Of a DNA stretch of 64,000 bases, positions 35,824 through 45,628 are shown piece by piece. Made by a program: the position numbers and the translations under genes. This DNA is from Streptomyces durmitorensis (GTDB lineage Bacteria; Actinomycetota; Actinomycetes; Streptomycetales; Streptomycetaceae): assembly GCF_023498005.1 (NCBI RefSeq), contig NZ_CP097289.1:5580001-5644000 (forward strand), given 5' to 3'. The notes beneath the pieces were generated by a model that was not told the DNA's origin, made no database searches, and saw only the letters and a list, made by a program, of their open reading frames with translations. Position 1 is the stretch's first letter. Each line of letters starts with the position of its first letter.

Positions 35824-36653
35824 GTGACAGTCCTGCGGCGCGGCTGCAAGTGCTCTTCGAGGGGCACCGCCTCACGCCCACGCAGCGGCGCATCGCGCAC
35901 TGCATGGTGCGGCGGGCGGCGGACGTCCCCTTCCTCTCCAGCGTCGAGCTGGCGGAGCTCGCCGGGGTGAGCCAGCCATCGGTGACCCGTTTCGCGGTGG
36001 CGCTCGGCTTCGACGGCTATCCGGCGCTGCGGCGGCACCTGCGGGAGCTGGCGCCCGCGGAGGCGGCGGGCGAGGCCTCCCTCAACGAGTACCAGCAGGC
36101 GGTCGAGGCGGAGATCGCGAACCTCCGGAACCTGGCGGAGGTGCTCGCCGACCCGGCGCCGGTGGAGCGTGCGGGGCGGATCCTCGCCTCCTCGCGCCCG
36201 CTGCCCGTCCTCGGCCTGCGGGCCGCCGCGTCCCAGGCGTACGGCTTCTCGTACTTCGCGGCGAAGGTCCACCCCGACGTACGCCTCCTCGACGCGGGCG
36301 GCACGATGCTGGCCGACCGGATCGACGCGGCGGTACGGGCCGGGGCCTCGGCCCTCCTCTGCTTCGCGCTGCCCCGCCACCCGCGGGAGGTGGTGGACGC
36401 GCTGGCCTACGCGCAGGGGGCGGGCCTCTCGGTGGTCACGGTGGCCGACTCGGCGTTCGCCCCCGTGGCGGCACACTCCGACCTCCTGCTCCCGGCAGCG
36501 GTCGGAACGGGCCTCGCCTTCGACACGGCGTGCGCGCCGATGCTCCTCGGCCGGGTGCTCCTGGAGGCGATGTGCGACGGCCTTCCGGACGCGCAGGCGC
36601 GCCTTGAGGAGTTCGACGCGGGGGCGGCGGCGCGGGGGTTGTTCGTGGAGTGA
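35820..36653 (+). CDS. MurR/RpiR-family transcriptional regulator
   Basis: A 277-residue regulator. The N-terminal helix-turn-helix of the RpiR type covers about residues 10-80 (LTPTQRRIAHCMVRRAADVPFLSSVELAELAGVSQPSVTRFAVALGFDGYPALRRHLRELA). The C-terminal SIS domain covers about residues 120-250 (LPVLGLRAAASQAYGFSYFAAKVHPDVRLLDAG), the ligand-binding part for sugar phosphates in relatives. Its ATG overlaps the lyase stop codon by four bases (ATGA), so the two genes form one operon. It probably controls this operon or the divergent importer; the effector is unknown. Confidence 0.9.
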   Translation: MSDSPAARLQVLFEGHRLTPTQRRIAHCMVRRAADVPFLSSVELAELAGVSQPSVTRFAVALGFDGYPALRRHLRELAPAEAAGEASLNEYQQAVEAEIANLRNLAEVLADPAPVERAGRILASSRPLPVLGLRAAASQAYGFSYFAAKVHPDVRLLDAGGTMLADRIDAAVRAGASALLCFALPRHPREVVDALAYAQGAGLSVVTVADSAFAPVAAHSDLLLPAAVGTGLAFDTACAPMLLGRVLLEAMCDGLPDAQARLEEFDAGAAARGLFVE

Positions 36654-36721
36654 GCAGCACTTCTGGGTGAACGGACCGCGTTCCGTGCCGGTGGCTGGTA
36701 CTGCGACGTACCCTCGATGGT

Positions 36722-36964
36722 ATGACCGCAGCAGAGGATTACGATCACCTCCGGCACGTGCTCGACGCGCTGCCGCCGGCCACGCTCCGGCACCTCCGCG
36801 TCATTGTCGACACCGACCCGCAGACCGCGCCTTACGCGGAGGAGGCCGGAGCCGAGCCGCCAGCGCGGCGTCTGTCCTTCGCGGGCGTCGGGGATTCGGG
36901 CCGTTCCGACCTCTCGGAACGCCACCGTGAGTTGGTCCAGGACGGAATCGAGCTCGATCGGTGA
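36722..36964 (+). CDS. Putative type II antitoxin (VapB-like)
   Basis: An 80-residue acidic protein encoded immediately before a PIN-domain toxin gene, with a four-base stop/start overlap (GTGA). The sequence YDHLRHVLDALPPATLRHLRVIVDTDP is helical. The C-terminal half (RRLSFAGVGDSGRSDLSERHRELVQDGIELDR) resembles toxin-binding tails of VapB proteins. No clear DNA-binding fold is visible, so the assignment rests mainly on position and size. Confidence 0.75.
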   Translation: MTAAEDYDHLRHVLDALPPATLRHLRVIVDTDPQTAPYAEEAGAEPPARRLSFAGVGDSGRSDLSERHRELVQDGIELDR

Positions 36965-37377
36965 AGGAAATCCTGGTCGACACAGGCGTGCTGATCGCGA
37001 TCGCGGACCGAAGGGACGCACACCACGCGGCTTGCGTGACCTTCGCCGAAGGCTTTCAAGGGCGGCTCATGGTGCTGCCGACCGTGGTGACCGAGACAGC
37101 CTGGATGCTGGAGCGGTACTTGTCTCCGGAAGCCGAGGCAAGTTTTCTGGACTCGGTTGCGGCAGGTCAGCTGGAACTGGTCGGGCTGGAGCCGCGGGAT
37201 CTGGCCCGTACGGCCGATTTGGTCCGCAAGTACGCCGACTTCCCCCTCGGCACCGTGGACGCCTCCGTCGTCGCCGTGGCCGAGCGCCTGCGTCTCGCCG
37301 AAGTGGCGACGCTCGACCGCCGGCACTTCTCCGCCGTCCGGCCACAGCACGTGCAGGGCTTCACGATCCTGCCCTGA
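36961..37377 (+). CDS. vapC: PIN-domain toxin (VapC)
   Basis: A 138-residue PIN-domain ribonuclease of full length. The acidic active-site residues are in ILVDTGVLIAIADRRD (first Asp), VTETAWMLERYL (Glu), FPLGTVDASVVAVAERL (Asp) and VATLDRRHFSAV (last Asp). PIN toxins cut tRNA or rRNA when the antitoxin is lost. The GTG start overlaps the antitoxin gene. This operon stands alone between the RpiR regulator and a membrane-protein gene. It is the second PIN gene in the window, after the partial one at position 1. Confidence 0.9.
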   Translation: MKEILVDTGVLIAIADRRDAHHAACVTFAEGFQGRLMVLPTVVTETAWMLERYLSPEAEASFLDSVAAGQLELVGLEPRDLARTADLVRKYADFPLGTVDASVVAVAERLRLAEVATLDRRHFSAVRPQHVQGFTILP

Positions 37378-37466
37378 GGCGCCGCCCCTCAGGCTCTCAC
37401 CGTCCCCTCAGATTTCCCCGTTAACCTCCTGCGCCACAGCAGCGGCAGACAGCCAGGGAGGGCGAC

Positions 37467-38054
37467 GTGGGGCGCGGAGGGCAAGGGCTCGGCAGGGTTT
37501 CGGTGGTCGTGCGGGCGGGGGCCCTGCCCCTGTGGTGGGCGGGGGTGCTCGCCGCAGGAGTAGGGACGCTGCCGCCGGGGCTCACCGGGCGGCGCATCGG
37601 TGTTCTCGCGGGGGCCGCCCTGTTCATCGTGGTGGCCGTCGCCGTCACGTACTCCCGGCGCAAGCGCTACACCGCCCTCACCGGTGAGGCCACCCGCGCC
37701 GCCAAGCAGGACATCCTCCAGGACCGCGCCGTCACCGTACGCAACTGGCGCCGCGCCCACCGCTGGTGGATCGCCGCGGGGTTCCTCGCGGCCCTGGGGA
37801 GTGCCTTCGTGATTCCCGCCGCCGGTGGAATGGCCATGGCCGGGGCGGGCGTCGGGCTCTGGGGCAGGGCCGCCTGGCTCGGGCGGCGCGAGCGGGAGCT
37901 CGACGCGCTCCTGTGGGTGCGCGTCGACTGGCTCAGCCGTCGTGCCGGAGCTCCCGCGGGCAAGGGCGTGAAGGGCTACCGCTCCACCGGCCTCTTGGCG
38001 GGGGACGCCGCCCCGGGCGGCGCCCGTCGCCGCCCGCAGCGCGTGAGCGTCTGA
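37467..38054 (+). CDS. Hypothetical membrane protein
   Basis: A 195-residue protein with two hydrophobic hairpins. The first is ALPLWWAGVLAAGVGTLPPG with RIGVLAGAALFIVVAVAVTY; the second is WWIAAGFLAALGSAFVIPAAGGMAMAGAGVGLW. A basic cytoplasmic loop (YTALTGEATRAAKQDILQDRAVTVRNWRRAHR) separates them. The C-terminal 50 residues are basic and Gly/Arg-rich. I do not recognise the family. The GTG start follows AGGGAGGGCGAC. It converges on the APC permease gene with 24 bases between stops. Confidence 0.75.
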   Translation: MGRGGQGLGRVSVVVRAGALPLWWAGVLAAGVGTLPPGLTGRRIGVLAGAALFIVVAVAVTYSRRKRYTALTGEATRAAKQDILQDRAVTVRNWRRAHRWWIAAGFLAALGSAFVIPAAGGMAMAGAGVGLWGRAAWLGRRERELDALLWVRVDWLSRRAGAPAGKGVKGYRSTGLLAGDAAPGGARRRPQRVSV

Positions 38055-38078
38055 GCGCCCCTTCCAACAGTCCTGCCG

Positions 38079-39449
38079 TCAGGCCTCGCCCTGCGTCTTC
38101 ATCACCACCTTGTTGACCGCCCACAGGACGATGCCGATGGCCACGAGCACCCCTGCCCGGATGTAGACCTCCGCGGGCCGGTCCGCCAGGGGGCTCGCCA
38201 GGACCAGGGCGGTGATCGCGCCGAGCACGGGCAGCACCGTCGGCGTACGGAAGTGCTCGTGGTCCACGCGGTCCTTGCGCAGGACCAGGACCGCGATGTT
38301 GACCACCGCGAACACGCACAGGAGCAGGAACGCCGTTGTGTCGCCGAGGCCTTCGATCTCGCCCGTCGACACCAGGCCGATGGCCAGGACGGAGACGAAG
38401 ATGATGCCCACCACCGGCGTGCGGCGGCTGGGCAGGACCCGGCCCATCGCACGCGGCAGGATGCGCTCGTTGGCCATGCCGTAACAGAGCCGCGAGGCCA
38501 TCATGATGTTGATCAGCGCCGAGTTGGTGACCGCGAACAGGGCGATCAGCGCGAAGAGCTTGTGCGGGAAGTCGATGCCGCCCGCCTTCACGACCTCAAG
38601 GAGGGGGCCGCTCGATCCCTCCAACACCTTGTAGTCCACGAGCAGGGACGACACCAGCGCCACCAGGACGTAGATCGTGCCCGTCACCGCGACCCCGATG
38701 AAGATCGCCCGCGGGAACGTACGCGTCGGGTCCTTCGTCTCCTCGGCCATGTTCACCGAGTCCTCGAAGCCGACGAACGCGAAGAAGCCGAGCGCGGTCG
38801 CGCCGAGCACGCCCGTCATCAGGGCGTAGGCCGTGCCGTCGCCCCCGGCCTCGAAGTCCGTCAGGCGGGACGGTTCACCGTCCCCGCTCAGGACCGCGTA
38901 CGCGCCGATGGCGAGGATGATGGCCAGGCCCGTCAGCTCGACGAGCGTGAGCACCACGTTCGTCTTCACCGACTCGGCCACGCCCCGCAGGTTCAGCGCC
39001 GCGAGCGCGAGGATGAACAGGATCGCGACGAGCGTCGGCGGGAGCGCGTCGCTCGTCAGCTCCCCGAGGTAGTCGCCGCTGAAGGCGCGGGCCGCGGCGC
39101 TCGCCGACGACAGGCCCGAGCACATCACCATGAAGGCGATGATGAAGGTGAGGAACGGGACCTTGAAGGCCTTCTGCGTGTAGAGGGCGGCGCCCGCCGC
39201 CTTCGGATACTTCCCGACCAGCTCGACGTACGACGCCGCCGTCAGGATCGCCACGACGAAGCCGATCGCGAACGGCAGCCACAGCGCGCCGCCGACCTTG
39301 CCCGCGACCTTGCCGGTGGTGGCGTAGATGCCGGTGCCGAGGATGTCGCCGATGACGAAGAGGATCAGGAGCTTGGGGCCGATCGCGCGCTTCAGCCCGG
39401 GTTCTTCCGCGGGTGGTGGGGTGGTGGTGGGTGTGTCGGACGTCGTCAC
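38079..39449 (-). CDS. APC-superfamily amino acid permease
   Basis: A 456-residue permease with about 12 helices. The first-helix motif IGPKLLILFVIGDILGTGIYATTGKVAGKVGGALWLPF carries the unwound GTGIY typical of APC symporters. FFAFVGFEDSVNMAEETKDPTRTFPRAI matches the helix 6-7 consensus. The substrate, a cationic or small neutral amino acid, cannot be fixed from the sequence. It lies downstream of the PLP decarboxylase-like gene on the same strand, 113 bases away, so it could supply that enzyme's amino acid. Confidence 0.9.
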   Translation of the reverse strand: MTTSDTPTTTPPPAEEPGLKRAIGPKLLILFVIGDILGTGIYATTGKVAGKVGGALWLPFAIGFVVAILTAASYVELVGKYPKAAGAALYTQKAFKVPFLTFIIAFMVMCSGLSSASAAARAFSGDYLGELTSDALPPTLVAILFILALAALNLRGVAESVKTNVVLTLVELTGLAIILAIGAYAVLSGDGEPSRLTDFEAGGDGTAYALMTGVLGATALGFFAFVGFEDSVNMAEETKDPTRTFPRAIFIGVAVTGTIYVLVALVSSLLVDYKVLEGSSGPLLEVVKAGGIDFPHKLFALIALFAVTNSALINIMMASRLCYGMANERILPRAMGRVLPSRRTPVVGIIFVSVLAIGLVSTGEIEGLGDTTAFLLLCVFAVVNIAVLVLRKDRVDHEHFRTPTVLPVLGAITALVLASPLADRPAEVYIRAGVLVAIGIVLWAVNKVVMKTQGEA

Positions 39450-39562
39450 AGGATCATCTCCCCCGAGGGTGTGCCTGGAGGGATCATCTGCCCCGGAAGT
39501 GCGGCAACGATGCGGGAGTTGAGGAACCTCAGAGGAACTTCAGGGCGAGGCCCGGAGCGCAC

Positions 39563-41032
39563 TCAGAGGTCGCGCAGCGCGTCCCGCCGCGCGCCCCCCG
39601 ACTCGGCGACGATCTCCTCCAGGGTCTGCGGCTCCCGCACGGTGGCGAAGGTGACCGGCTCGGACGTGCCCGCCGCGAAGCCGTAGATCCCGGGCCTGGC
39701 AAGGCTGTTGTACGAGTAGTGGTGCGCGAAGTAGTACGCGCCCGTGTCGAGCACCGCCGCGTAGTCGCCCTGTTCGAGCAGCGGCAGCGGGCGGTTCTCG
39801 GCGAGCAGGTCGCCCGCGAAACAGGCCGGGCCCGCGATGTCCTGGCCGACGGGCGGTCCGCTCTTGGGGCGGCCCTTCGCGTCGAACGCGGCGATCCGCA
39901 GCGGCCAGGACGCGGGCGCGTACACCGTGCGCGCCGCCACCTGGACGCCCGCGTGCGTCACCGCGATGGGCCGGGTGCCCGCCGACTTGGCGTACTCGAC
40001 GCGGGCCAGGATCGTGCCGTGCTTGGCGAGCAGCGAGCGGCCGAACTCGGTGACCAGGCCGTAGCGCCCGTCGAGCAGGCCGGGGACGCGGGACTTCAGG
40101 CGGCGCGCGTACTGCGCGTGCGTCGGGCTCTCCTCGTCCGAGCCGAAGTTGACGGGCAGGCCGCCGCCGATGTCGATGGTGTCGATCTGCTGCCTGCCGG
40201 CCCGTTCGTTGATCTCCTCGGCCAGTTCGTACGTCGCCGAGACGCCCCGCACCATCAGCTCCAGCGGCATGCCCTGCGACCCGGAGTGGGCGTGCAGGCG
40301 CGTCAGCCAGGGGCGGTCCAGGTAGGCCTGGACGATCCACTCGCGGGCGCCCTCGTCGCGCAGCGCGACGCCGAACTTGGAGGTCGCCGTCGCGGTGGAC
40401 AGGGCGCCGATGGAGCCGCCGCCGATCTGCGGGTTCACGCGCAGGCCGATGGGGGAGCGGGTGGGCGCGGAGCGGGTCATCGCGTCGATGCGGGCGAGCT
40501 CCTGCGGGTTGTCCGCGTTCACGGCGATGCCGAGCGCGAGGGCCTCGCGCAGCTCGGCCGGGGTCTTCGCGGGCGAGTCGAGGACGGTGTGCGTGGGCGG
40601 CACACCGGCGGCCCGCGCGAGGGCGAGCTCTCCGGGGCTGGCCACCTCGGCGCCGATGCCCTCGTCGCGCAGCAGCCGCAGGACCGGGACCAGGGGCGAG
40701 GCCTTCACCGCGAAGGCGTGCAGGACGGGCGTGCCGGGGGGCGTGACCGCCTCGAAGGCGGCGCGCAGGGCTGCGGCGGACGCGCGGATGCCGGTGACGT
40801 CCAGGAGGCCGACGATGGGGGACGCGGGGTCGAGGAGGCCCTGCTCGACGGCGGCGCGGACGGCCTGGTCGCGCCGGGCCGCGGAATCCGCCATCGAAGC
40901 AGCGGCCGCGTCTGCCGAGGGAGCCGCCGGTGGACCCGCCGCCGTAAGGCGTCGCGTGGCGGCTTCCGGGTCCGTGCCCGCCTGGGATGCCGCCTCGGAT
41001 GCGTGTGCGGTCTCCGCGCCCTGATCGCTCAT
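39563..41032 (-). CDS. Diaminopimelate/ornithine decarboxylase-family PLP enzyme
   Basis: A 489-residue fold-type III PLP enzyme. The PLP lysine is in VLHAFAVKASPLVPVLRLL, a region typical of LysA-like decarboxylases. HAHSGSQGMPLELMVRGV and IDTIDIGGGLPVNFG form the phosphate-binding glycine loop, and the C-terminal GPACFAGDLLAENRPL carries the Cys contacted in dimers. The Ala/Thr-rich N-terminal 50 residues are low-complexity. ATG 41032 is preferred to the TTG at 41077. It is divergent from hutU, and its true substrate is uncertain since no lysine-pathway gene is near. Confidence 0.88.
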   Translation of the reverse strand: MSDQGAETAHASEAASQAGTDPEAATRRLTAAGPPAAPSADAAAASMADSAARRDQAVRAAVEQGLLDPASPIVGLLDVTGIRASAAALRAAFEAVTPPGTPVLHAFAVKASPLVPVLRLLRDEGIGAEVASPGELALARAAGVPPTHTVLDSPAKTPAELREALALGIAVNADNPQELARIDAMTRSAPTRSPIGLRVNPQIGGGSIGALSTATATSKFGVALRDEGAREWIVQAYLDRPWLTRLHAHSGSQGMPLELMVRGVSATYELAEEINERAGRQQIDTIDIGGGLPVNFGSDEESPTHAQYARRLKSRVPGLLDGRYGLVTEFGRSLLAKHGTILARVEYAKSAGTRPIAVTHAGVQVAARTVYAPASWPLRIAAFDAKGRPKSGPPVGQDIAGPACFAGDLLAENRPLPLLEQGDYAAVLDTGAYYFAHHYSYNSLARPGIYGFAAGTSEPVTFATVREPQTLEEIVAESGGARRDALRDL

Positions 41033-41081
41033 GCGTTCCAGCCAATCATCCGTGACGCGCTCCCGCTGCCCCGTCAACGTA

Positions 41082-41117
41082 TTGACTAGCTCTATTCAAC
41101 ATCGCAGGATGTGAATA
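41082..41117 (+). promoter_or_regulatory. hutU promoter with overlapping inverted repeat
   Basis: TTGACT (41082-41087) and CAGGAT (41105-41110) are spaced by 17 bases, a good vegetative promoter. The inverted repeat tattcaacatc-gcag-gatgtgaata (41093-41117, one extra base) overlaps it and could be the operator of a hut repressor. The start codon of hutU is at 41155 after GGAGGAGG. Confidence 0.55.
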
Positions 41118-41154
41118 ACAAGGTCACAGCAGTCCAGCAGGAGGAGGCATCGCC

Positions 41155-42819
41155 ATGTCAGGACCCCGCCCCGTACGGGCACCGCGCGGCAGTGAACTGA
41201 GCGCCCTGGGATGGCAGCAGGAAGCCGCCCTCCGGATGCTCCAGAACAACCTCGACCCCGAGGTCGCCGAGCACCCCGACAAGCTCGTCGTCTACGGCGG
41301 CACGGGCAAGGCGGCCCGCGACTGGCGCTCCTTCGACGCGATGGTGCGCACGCTCAAGACCCTCAAGCAGGACGAGACGATGCTCGTCCAGTCCGGCCGC
41401 CCCGTCGGCGTCATGCAGACCCACGAGTGGGCCCCGCGCGTCCTGATCGCCAACTCGAACCTCGTGGGCGACTGGGCGAACTGGGAGGAGTTCCGGCGCC
41501 TGGAGCAGCTCGGACTCACCATGTACGGCCAGATGACGGCCGGTTCGTGGATCTACATCGGCACGCAGGGCATCCTCCAGGGCACGTACGAGACCTTCGC
41601 CGCCGTCGCCGCGAAGAAGTTCAACGGGACCCTCGCGGGCACGATCACCCTCACCGCCGGGCTCGGTGGCATGGGTGGCGCCCAGCCGCTGGCCGTCACG
41701 ATGAACGACGGCGTCGCCATCTGTATCGACGTCGACCCGCGCGCCATCGGGCGCCGCATCGAGCACAAGTACCTGGACGTGAAGGCCGACTCCCTGGAGC
41801 ACGCGCTCCAACTGGCCGTCGAGGCGCGCGACGCCCGCCGTCCGCTCTCCATCGGCCTGCTCGGCAACGCGGCGGAGCTGCTTCCGCGGATGCTGGCCGA
41901 GGGCGCCCCGATCGACATCGTCACGGACCAGACCTCGGCCCACGACCCGCTCGCCTACCTCCCCGTCGGCGTCGACTTCGACGACATGGCGGCGTCCGCG
42001 GCGAAGGACCCGGCGGGCTTCACCACCCGCGCGCGCGAGTCGATGGCCCAGCACGTCGAGGCCATGGTCGGCTTCATGGACGCGGGCGCCGAGGTCTTCG
42101 ACTACGGCAACTCGATCCGCGGTGAGGCCCAACTCGCGGGCTACGACCGTGCGTTCGCCTTCCCCGGCTTCGTCCCCGCCTACATCCGCCCCCTCTTCTG
42201 CGAGGGCAAGGGCCCGTTCCGCTGGGCCGCGCTCTCCGGCGAGGCCTCGGACATCCACAAGACGGACAAGGCGCTCCTGGACCTCTTCCCCGAGAACGAG
42301 TCGCTGCACCGCTGGATCAAGATGGCGGGCGAGCGGGTCCACTTCCAGGGCCTCCCGGCGCGCATCTGCTGGCTCGGCCAGGGCGAGCGCGACAAGGCGG
42401 GCGACATGTTCAACGACATGGTCGGCAACGGCACCCTCGCCGCCCCGCTCGCGATCGGCCGCGACCACCTGGACTGCGGCTCGGTGGCGTCCCCGTACCG
42501 CGAGACGGAGGCCATGCTCGACGGCTCCGACGCGATCGCCGACTGGCCGCTCCTGAACGCCATGGTGAACGTCGCGTCCGGCGCCTCCTGGGTCTCCATC
42601 CACCACGGCGGCGGCGTCGGCATGGGCCGCTCCATCCACGCGGGCCAGGTCTCGGTCGCCGACGGCACGAAGCTGGCGGGCGAGAAGATCCGCCGCGTCC
42701 TGACCAACGACCCCGGCATGGGCGTCATCCGGCACGTGGACGCGGGCTACGACATCGCGGAGTCGGTGGCGGACGAGAAGGGCGTACGGATCCCGATGCG
42801 CGAGGACGGCACCGCGTGA
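41155..42819 (+). CDS. hutU: Urocanate hydratase
   Basis: A 554-residue urocanase, standard length, converting urocanate to imidazolone-propionate with bound NAD+. Conserved segments: [36 protein letters not shown] at the start, [33 protein letters not shown] (NAD+-binding), and [52 protein letters not shown] (catalytic region). It is the first gene of a hut unit, with the next gene overlapping by four bases. Histidine ammonia-lyase itself is not encoded nearby unless the altered lyase at 34249 serves. Confidence 0.97.
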   Translation: MSGPRPVRAPRGSELSALGWQQEAALRMLQNNLDPEVAEHPDKLVVYGGTGKAARDWRSFDAMVRTLKTLKQDETMLVQSGRPVGVMQTHEWAPRVLIANSNLVGDWANWEEFRRLEQLGLTMYGQMTAGSWIYIGTQGILQGTYETFAAVAAKKFNGTLAGTITLTAGLGGMGGAQPLAVTMNDGVAICIDVDPRAIGRRIEHKYLDVKADSLEHALQLAVEARDARRPLSIGLLGNAAELLPRMLAEGAPIDIVTDQTSAHDPLAYLPVGVDFDDMAASAAKDPAGFTTRARESMAQHVEAMVGFMDAGAEVFDYGNSIRGEAQLAGYDRAFAFPGFVPAYIRPLFCEGKGPFRWAALSGEASDIHKTDKALLDLFPENESLHRWIKMAGERVHFQGLPARICWLGQGERDKAGDMFNDMVGNGTLAAPLAIGRDHLDCGSVASPYRETEAMLDGSDAIADWPLLNAMVNVASGASWVSIHHGGGVGMGRSIHAGQVSVADGTKLAGEKIRRVLTNDPGMGVIRHVDAGYDIAESVADEKGVRIPMREDGTA

Positions 42820-44033
42820 GCGACACGTTCCACGCCATGTGGCGCTCGCTGCGGCCCATCGGCCGCAGCGAAGCCTCCGGCGGCTACCGCCGCTCCGCAT
42901 GGACCGGCGCCGACGCCGAGTGCCGCCTGTGGTTCCAGGCGCAGGCCGAGGCACGAGGCCTCGACTACGAGGTCGACCGCAACGGCAACCAGTGGGCCTG
43001 GCTCGGCGACCCGTCCCGGGGCGACGCGGTCGTTACCGGCTCCCACCTGGACTCCGTCCCGGACGGCGGCGCCTTCGACGGCCCGCTCGGGGTGGTCTCC
43101 TCCTTCGCGGCCCTGGACGAACTCCGCGCACGGAAGGTGTCGTTCAACCGCCCCCTCGCCATCACCAACTTCGGCGACGAGGAGGGTGCCCGCTTCGGTC
43201 TTGCCTGCGTGGGCTCACGCCTGACCGCGGGCAAGCTCACGCGCGAGAAGGCGTACGAGCTGACCGACGCGGACGGGATCACGCTGCCGCGGGCGATGGA
43301 GGCGGCGGGGTACGACCCCGCGGCCATCGGCCCCGACCCCGAACGACTCGCCCGCATCGGCGCGTTCGTCGAGCTCCACGTGGAACAGGGCCGGGCCCTC
43401 GACCTCTCCGGCGACCCGGTCGGCATCGCGTCCGCGATCTGGCCGCACGGCCGCTGGCGCTTCGACTTCAGGGGCGAGGCCAACCACGCGGGCACCACCC
43501 GCCTGGTGGACCGCCGCGACCCGATGCTGACGTACGCGGAGACGGTCCTCGCGGCCCGCAGGGAGGCCGAACTGGCGGGGGCGGTGGCGACCTTCGGCAA
43601 GATCTCCGTCGAGCCGAACGGCGTCAACGCCATCCCGTCCCTGGTCAGGGGCTGGCTGGATTCACGGGCTGCCGACCAGTCCACCCTCGACACGGTCGTG
43701 ACGGGGATCGAGAAGGCGGCCCGCGAGTACGCGGACCGGCACGGCATCGACCTGGATGTCGTACGTGAGTCCTTCACGCCGGTGGTCGAGTTCGAGCACG
43801 CCCTGCGGGACGAGCTCGGCACGATCCTGGGCGGGGAGCGGGCGATCCCCGTCCTCGGCACGGGCGCCGGACACGACGCGGGCATTTTGTCCGAATCGAT
43901 CCCCACCGCCATGCTGTTCGTACGGAACCCCACGGGCATCTCGCACTCCCCGGCCGAGTTCGCCGCCGAGGACGACTGCCTGACCGGGGTGACCGCACTG
44001 GCCGACGTACTGGAAGGGCTGGCGTGCAGGTGA
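42816..44033 (+). CDS. M20-family amidohydrolase (allantoate amidohydrolase-like), probably in histidine catabolism
   Basis: A 405-residue metallopeptidase-fold hydrolase. Metal-binding segments: [21 protein letters not shown] (His, Asp), [13 protein letters not shown] (Glu pair), [11 protein letters not shown] and [14 protein letters not shown] (His). Closest families are allantoate amidohydrolase and N-carbamoyl-L-amino acid hydrolase. Translational coupling with hutU (GTGA overlap) and its place before hutF suggest it may hydrolyse N-formylglutamate to glutamate and formate, the step that would complete this branch of the pathway. That is inference. A purine-catabolic role remains possible. 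Confidence 0.87.
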   Translation: MSDTFHAMWRSLRPIGRSEASGGYRRSAWTGADAECRLWFQAQAEARGLDYEVDRNGNQWAWLGDPSRGDAVVTGSHLDSVPDGGAFDGPLGVVSSFAALDELRARKVSFNRPLAITNFGDEEGARFGLACVGSRLTAGKLTREKAYELTDADGITLPRAMEAAGYDPAAIGPDPERLARIGAFVELHVEQGRALDLSGDPVGIASAIWPHGRWRFDFRGEANHAGTTRLVDRRDPMLTYAETVLAARREAELAGAVATFGKISVEPNGVNAIPSLVRGWLDSRAADQSTLDTVVTGIEKAAREYADRHGIDLDVVRESFTPVVEFEHALRDELGTILGGERAIPVLGTGAGHDAGILSESIPTAMLFVRNPTGISHSPAEFAAEDDCLTGVTALADVLEGLACR

Positions 44034-45382
44034 CGACTCAGACGTACTGGCTGGAGCAGGCCTGGCTCGACCCGACGGTGGAGCCGGGCGTGGCGGTGGA
44101 GGTCACGGGCGACCGGATCACGGCCGTCCGCAGGGGTGTCGACGCGCCGCCGTCCGGCGCGACGGTCTTGCGCGGCCTGACGCTCCCTGGTCTCGCGAAC
44201 GCCCATTCGCACGCCTTCCACCGGGCGCTGCGCGGCACGGTCCAGGTGGGCTCGGGCACGTTCTGGACGTGGCGCGAGGTCATGTACTCGGTGGCGGACC
44301 GCCTGACGCCGGAGACGTACCACGCGCTGGCCAGGGCGGTGTACGCGGAGATGGCCCTGGCGGGCATCACCACGGTCGGCGAGTTCCACTACCTGCACCA
44401 CGGGCCGGGCGGCGTCGCCTACTCCGACCCGAACGCGATGGGCGAGGCGCTGATCCAGGCGGCGGCGGACGCGGGCATCCGCATCACGCTCCTGGACACG
44501 GCGTACGTGGCGTCCGGGCTCCTGACGGAGTCACGGGGCGAGCCCCCGAACCGCCACCAGCTGCGCTTCTCCGACGGCACGACGGAGGCGTGGGCGCAGC
44601 GGGCGTCGGCGCTCAAGGATCGCGACCACGCACGCATCGGTGCGGCGATCCACTCCGTACGGGCAGTGCCCGCACGGCAGTTGGGAGTGGTGGCGGAATG
44701 GGCCACCGCCCGCCTGGCCCCCCTCCACGTGCACCTCTCCGAACAGACGGCGGAGAACGAGGCGTGCCTGGCGGTGCACGGCCGCACGCCGACGCGGTTG
44801 CTGGCGGACCACGGGGTGCTGGGCCCTCGTACGACGGGCGTGCACAACACGCACCTCACGGACGAGGACATCGCGCTCCTCGGCCGCACGACGACGGGCA
44901 CGTGCATGTGCCCCACGACGGAGCGCGACCTGGCGGACGGCATCGGCCCCGCGGTACGCCTGCAACGCGCGGGCAGCCCGCTCTCCCTGGGCAGCGACAG
45001 CCACGCGGTGATCGACATCCTCGAAGAGGCGCGGGCCATGGAGCTGAACGAGCGCCTGCGCTCGCACACGCGGGGCCACTGGACGGCGGCGGCGCTCCTG
45101 CGGGCGGCGACGGCCGAGGGGCATGCGGCGCTCGGCTGGTCGGATGCGGGCGTGATCGAGACGGGCGCGCTCGCCGACTTCGCCACGATCGCGCTCGACT
45201 CGGTCCGCACGGCGGGCCCGCTGCCGCGCCTGGCGGCGGAGACGGCGGTGTTCGCGGCGTCCGCCGCGGATGTGCGCCATACCGTGGCCGGGGGCCGTCA
45301 TGTCGTACGGGACGGTGTCCATACCCTGGTCGACGACGTGCCGGGGGCGCTGGCGGAGGCGGTGTCGGCGCTGCGAGATTGA
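44024..45382 (+). CDS. hutF: Formimidoylglutamate deiminase
   Basis: A 452-residue amidohydrolase-superfamily deiminase that would convert N-formimidoyl-L-glutamate to N-formyl-L-glutamate and ammonia. The metal-ligand set is visible: GLANAHSHAFHRALRG (HxH), LHVHLSEQTAENEACL (His), GVHNTHLTDEDIALLG and LGSDSHAVIDILEEARAMEL (Asp). WTWREVMYSVADRLTPE is a clade-specific segment. GTG 44024 has GAAGGG upstream at five-base spacing; the gene overlaps the M20 hydrolase gene by 10 bases. hutI follows after a 246-base repeat-rich gap. Confidence 0.93.
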   Translation: MQVTTQTYWLEQAWLDPTVEPGVAVEVTGDRITAVRRGVDAPPSGATVLRGLTLPGLANAHSHAFHRALRGTVQVGSGTFWTWREVMYSVADRLTPETYHALARAVYAEMALAGITTVGEFHYLHHGPGGVAYSDPNAMGEALIQAAADAGIRITLLDTAYVASGLLTESRGEPPNRHQLRFSDGTTEAWAQRASALKDRDHARIGAAIHSVRAVPARQLGVVAEWATARLAPLHVHLSEQTAENEACLAVHGRTPTRLLADHGVLGPRTTGVHNTHLTDEDIALLGRTTTGTCMCPTTERDLADGIGPAVRLQRAGSPLSLGSDSHAVIDILEEARAMELNERLRSHTRGHWTAAALLRAATAEGHAALGWSDAGVIETGALADFATIALDSVRTAGPLPRLAAETAVFAASAADVRHTVAGGRHVVRDGVHTLVDDVPGALAEAVSALRD

Positions 45383-45394
45383 CGCCGGACCGAA

Positions 45395-45600
45395 CCGCCG
45401 CTTCGCGGCGGATGTTTCCCGCCCGCCCACCCGATACCCCGCGGTTGCCCGCCCATCCCGTCGGCAGGTTCCCAGCCCGGCCGTACGTCTTTCAGCCTGT
45501 CCGGCGTTTGAGGACGAACTCGGCGGAGCCGGTGATGACGGCAACCAAGGCCCCCGCGCCAGCGGGTTTTCGGGAAGGGGCGGGGTTGGGGAAAAACCTG
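45395..45600 (+). repeat. Composite of dispersed repeats (families A and C) between hutF and hutI
   Basis: 45395-45440 is a family A copy (ccgccgcttcgcggcggatg, then a C-rich tract). 45496-45514 carries cctgtccggcgtttgagga, the core of family C, which I know from many Streptomyces intergenic regions. It is followed by a ccgcgccagcgg-type hairpin and a G-rich segment up to 45595. No gene is present in 45383-45628. Confidence 0.75.
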
Positions 45601-45628
45601 TCCAAACCTCACCCCCCCGGAGCCAGCC

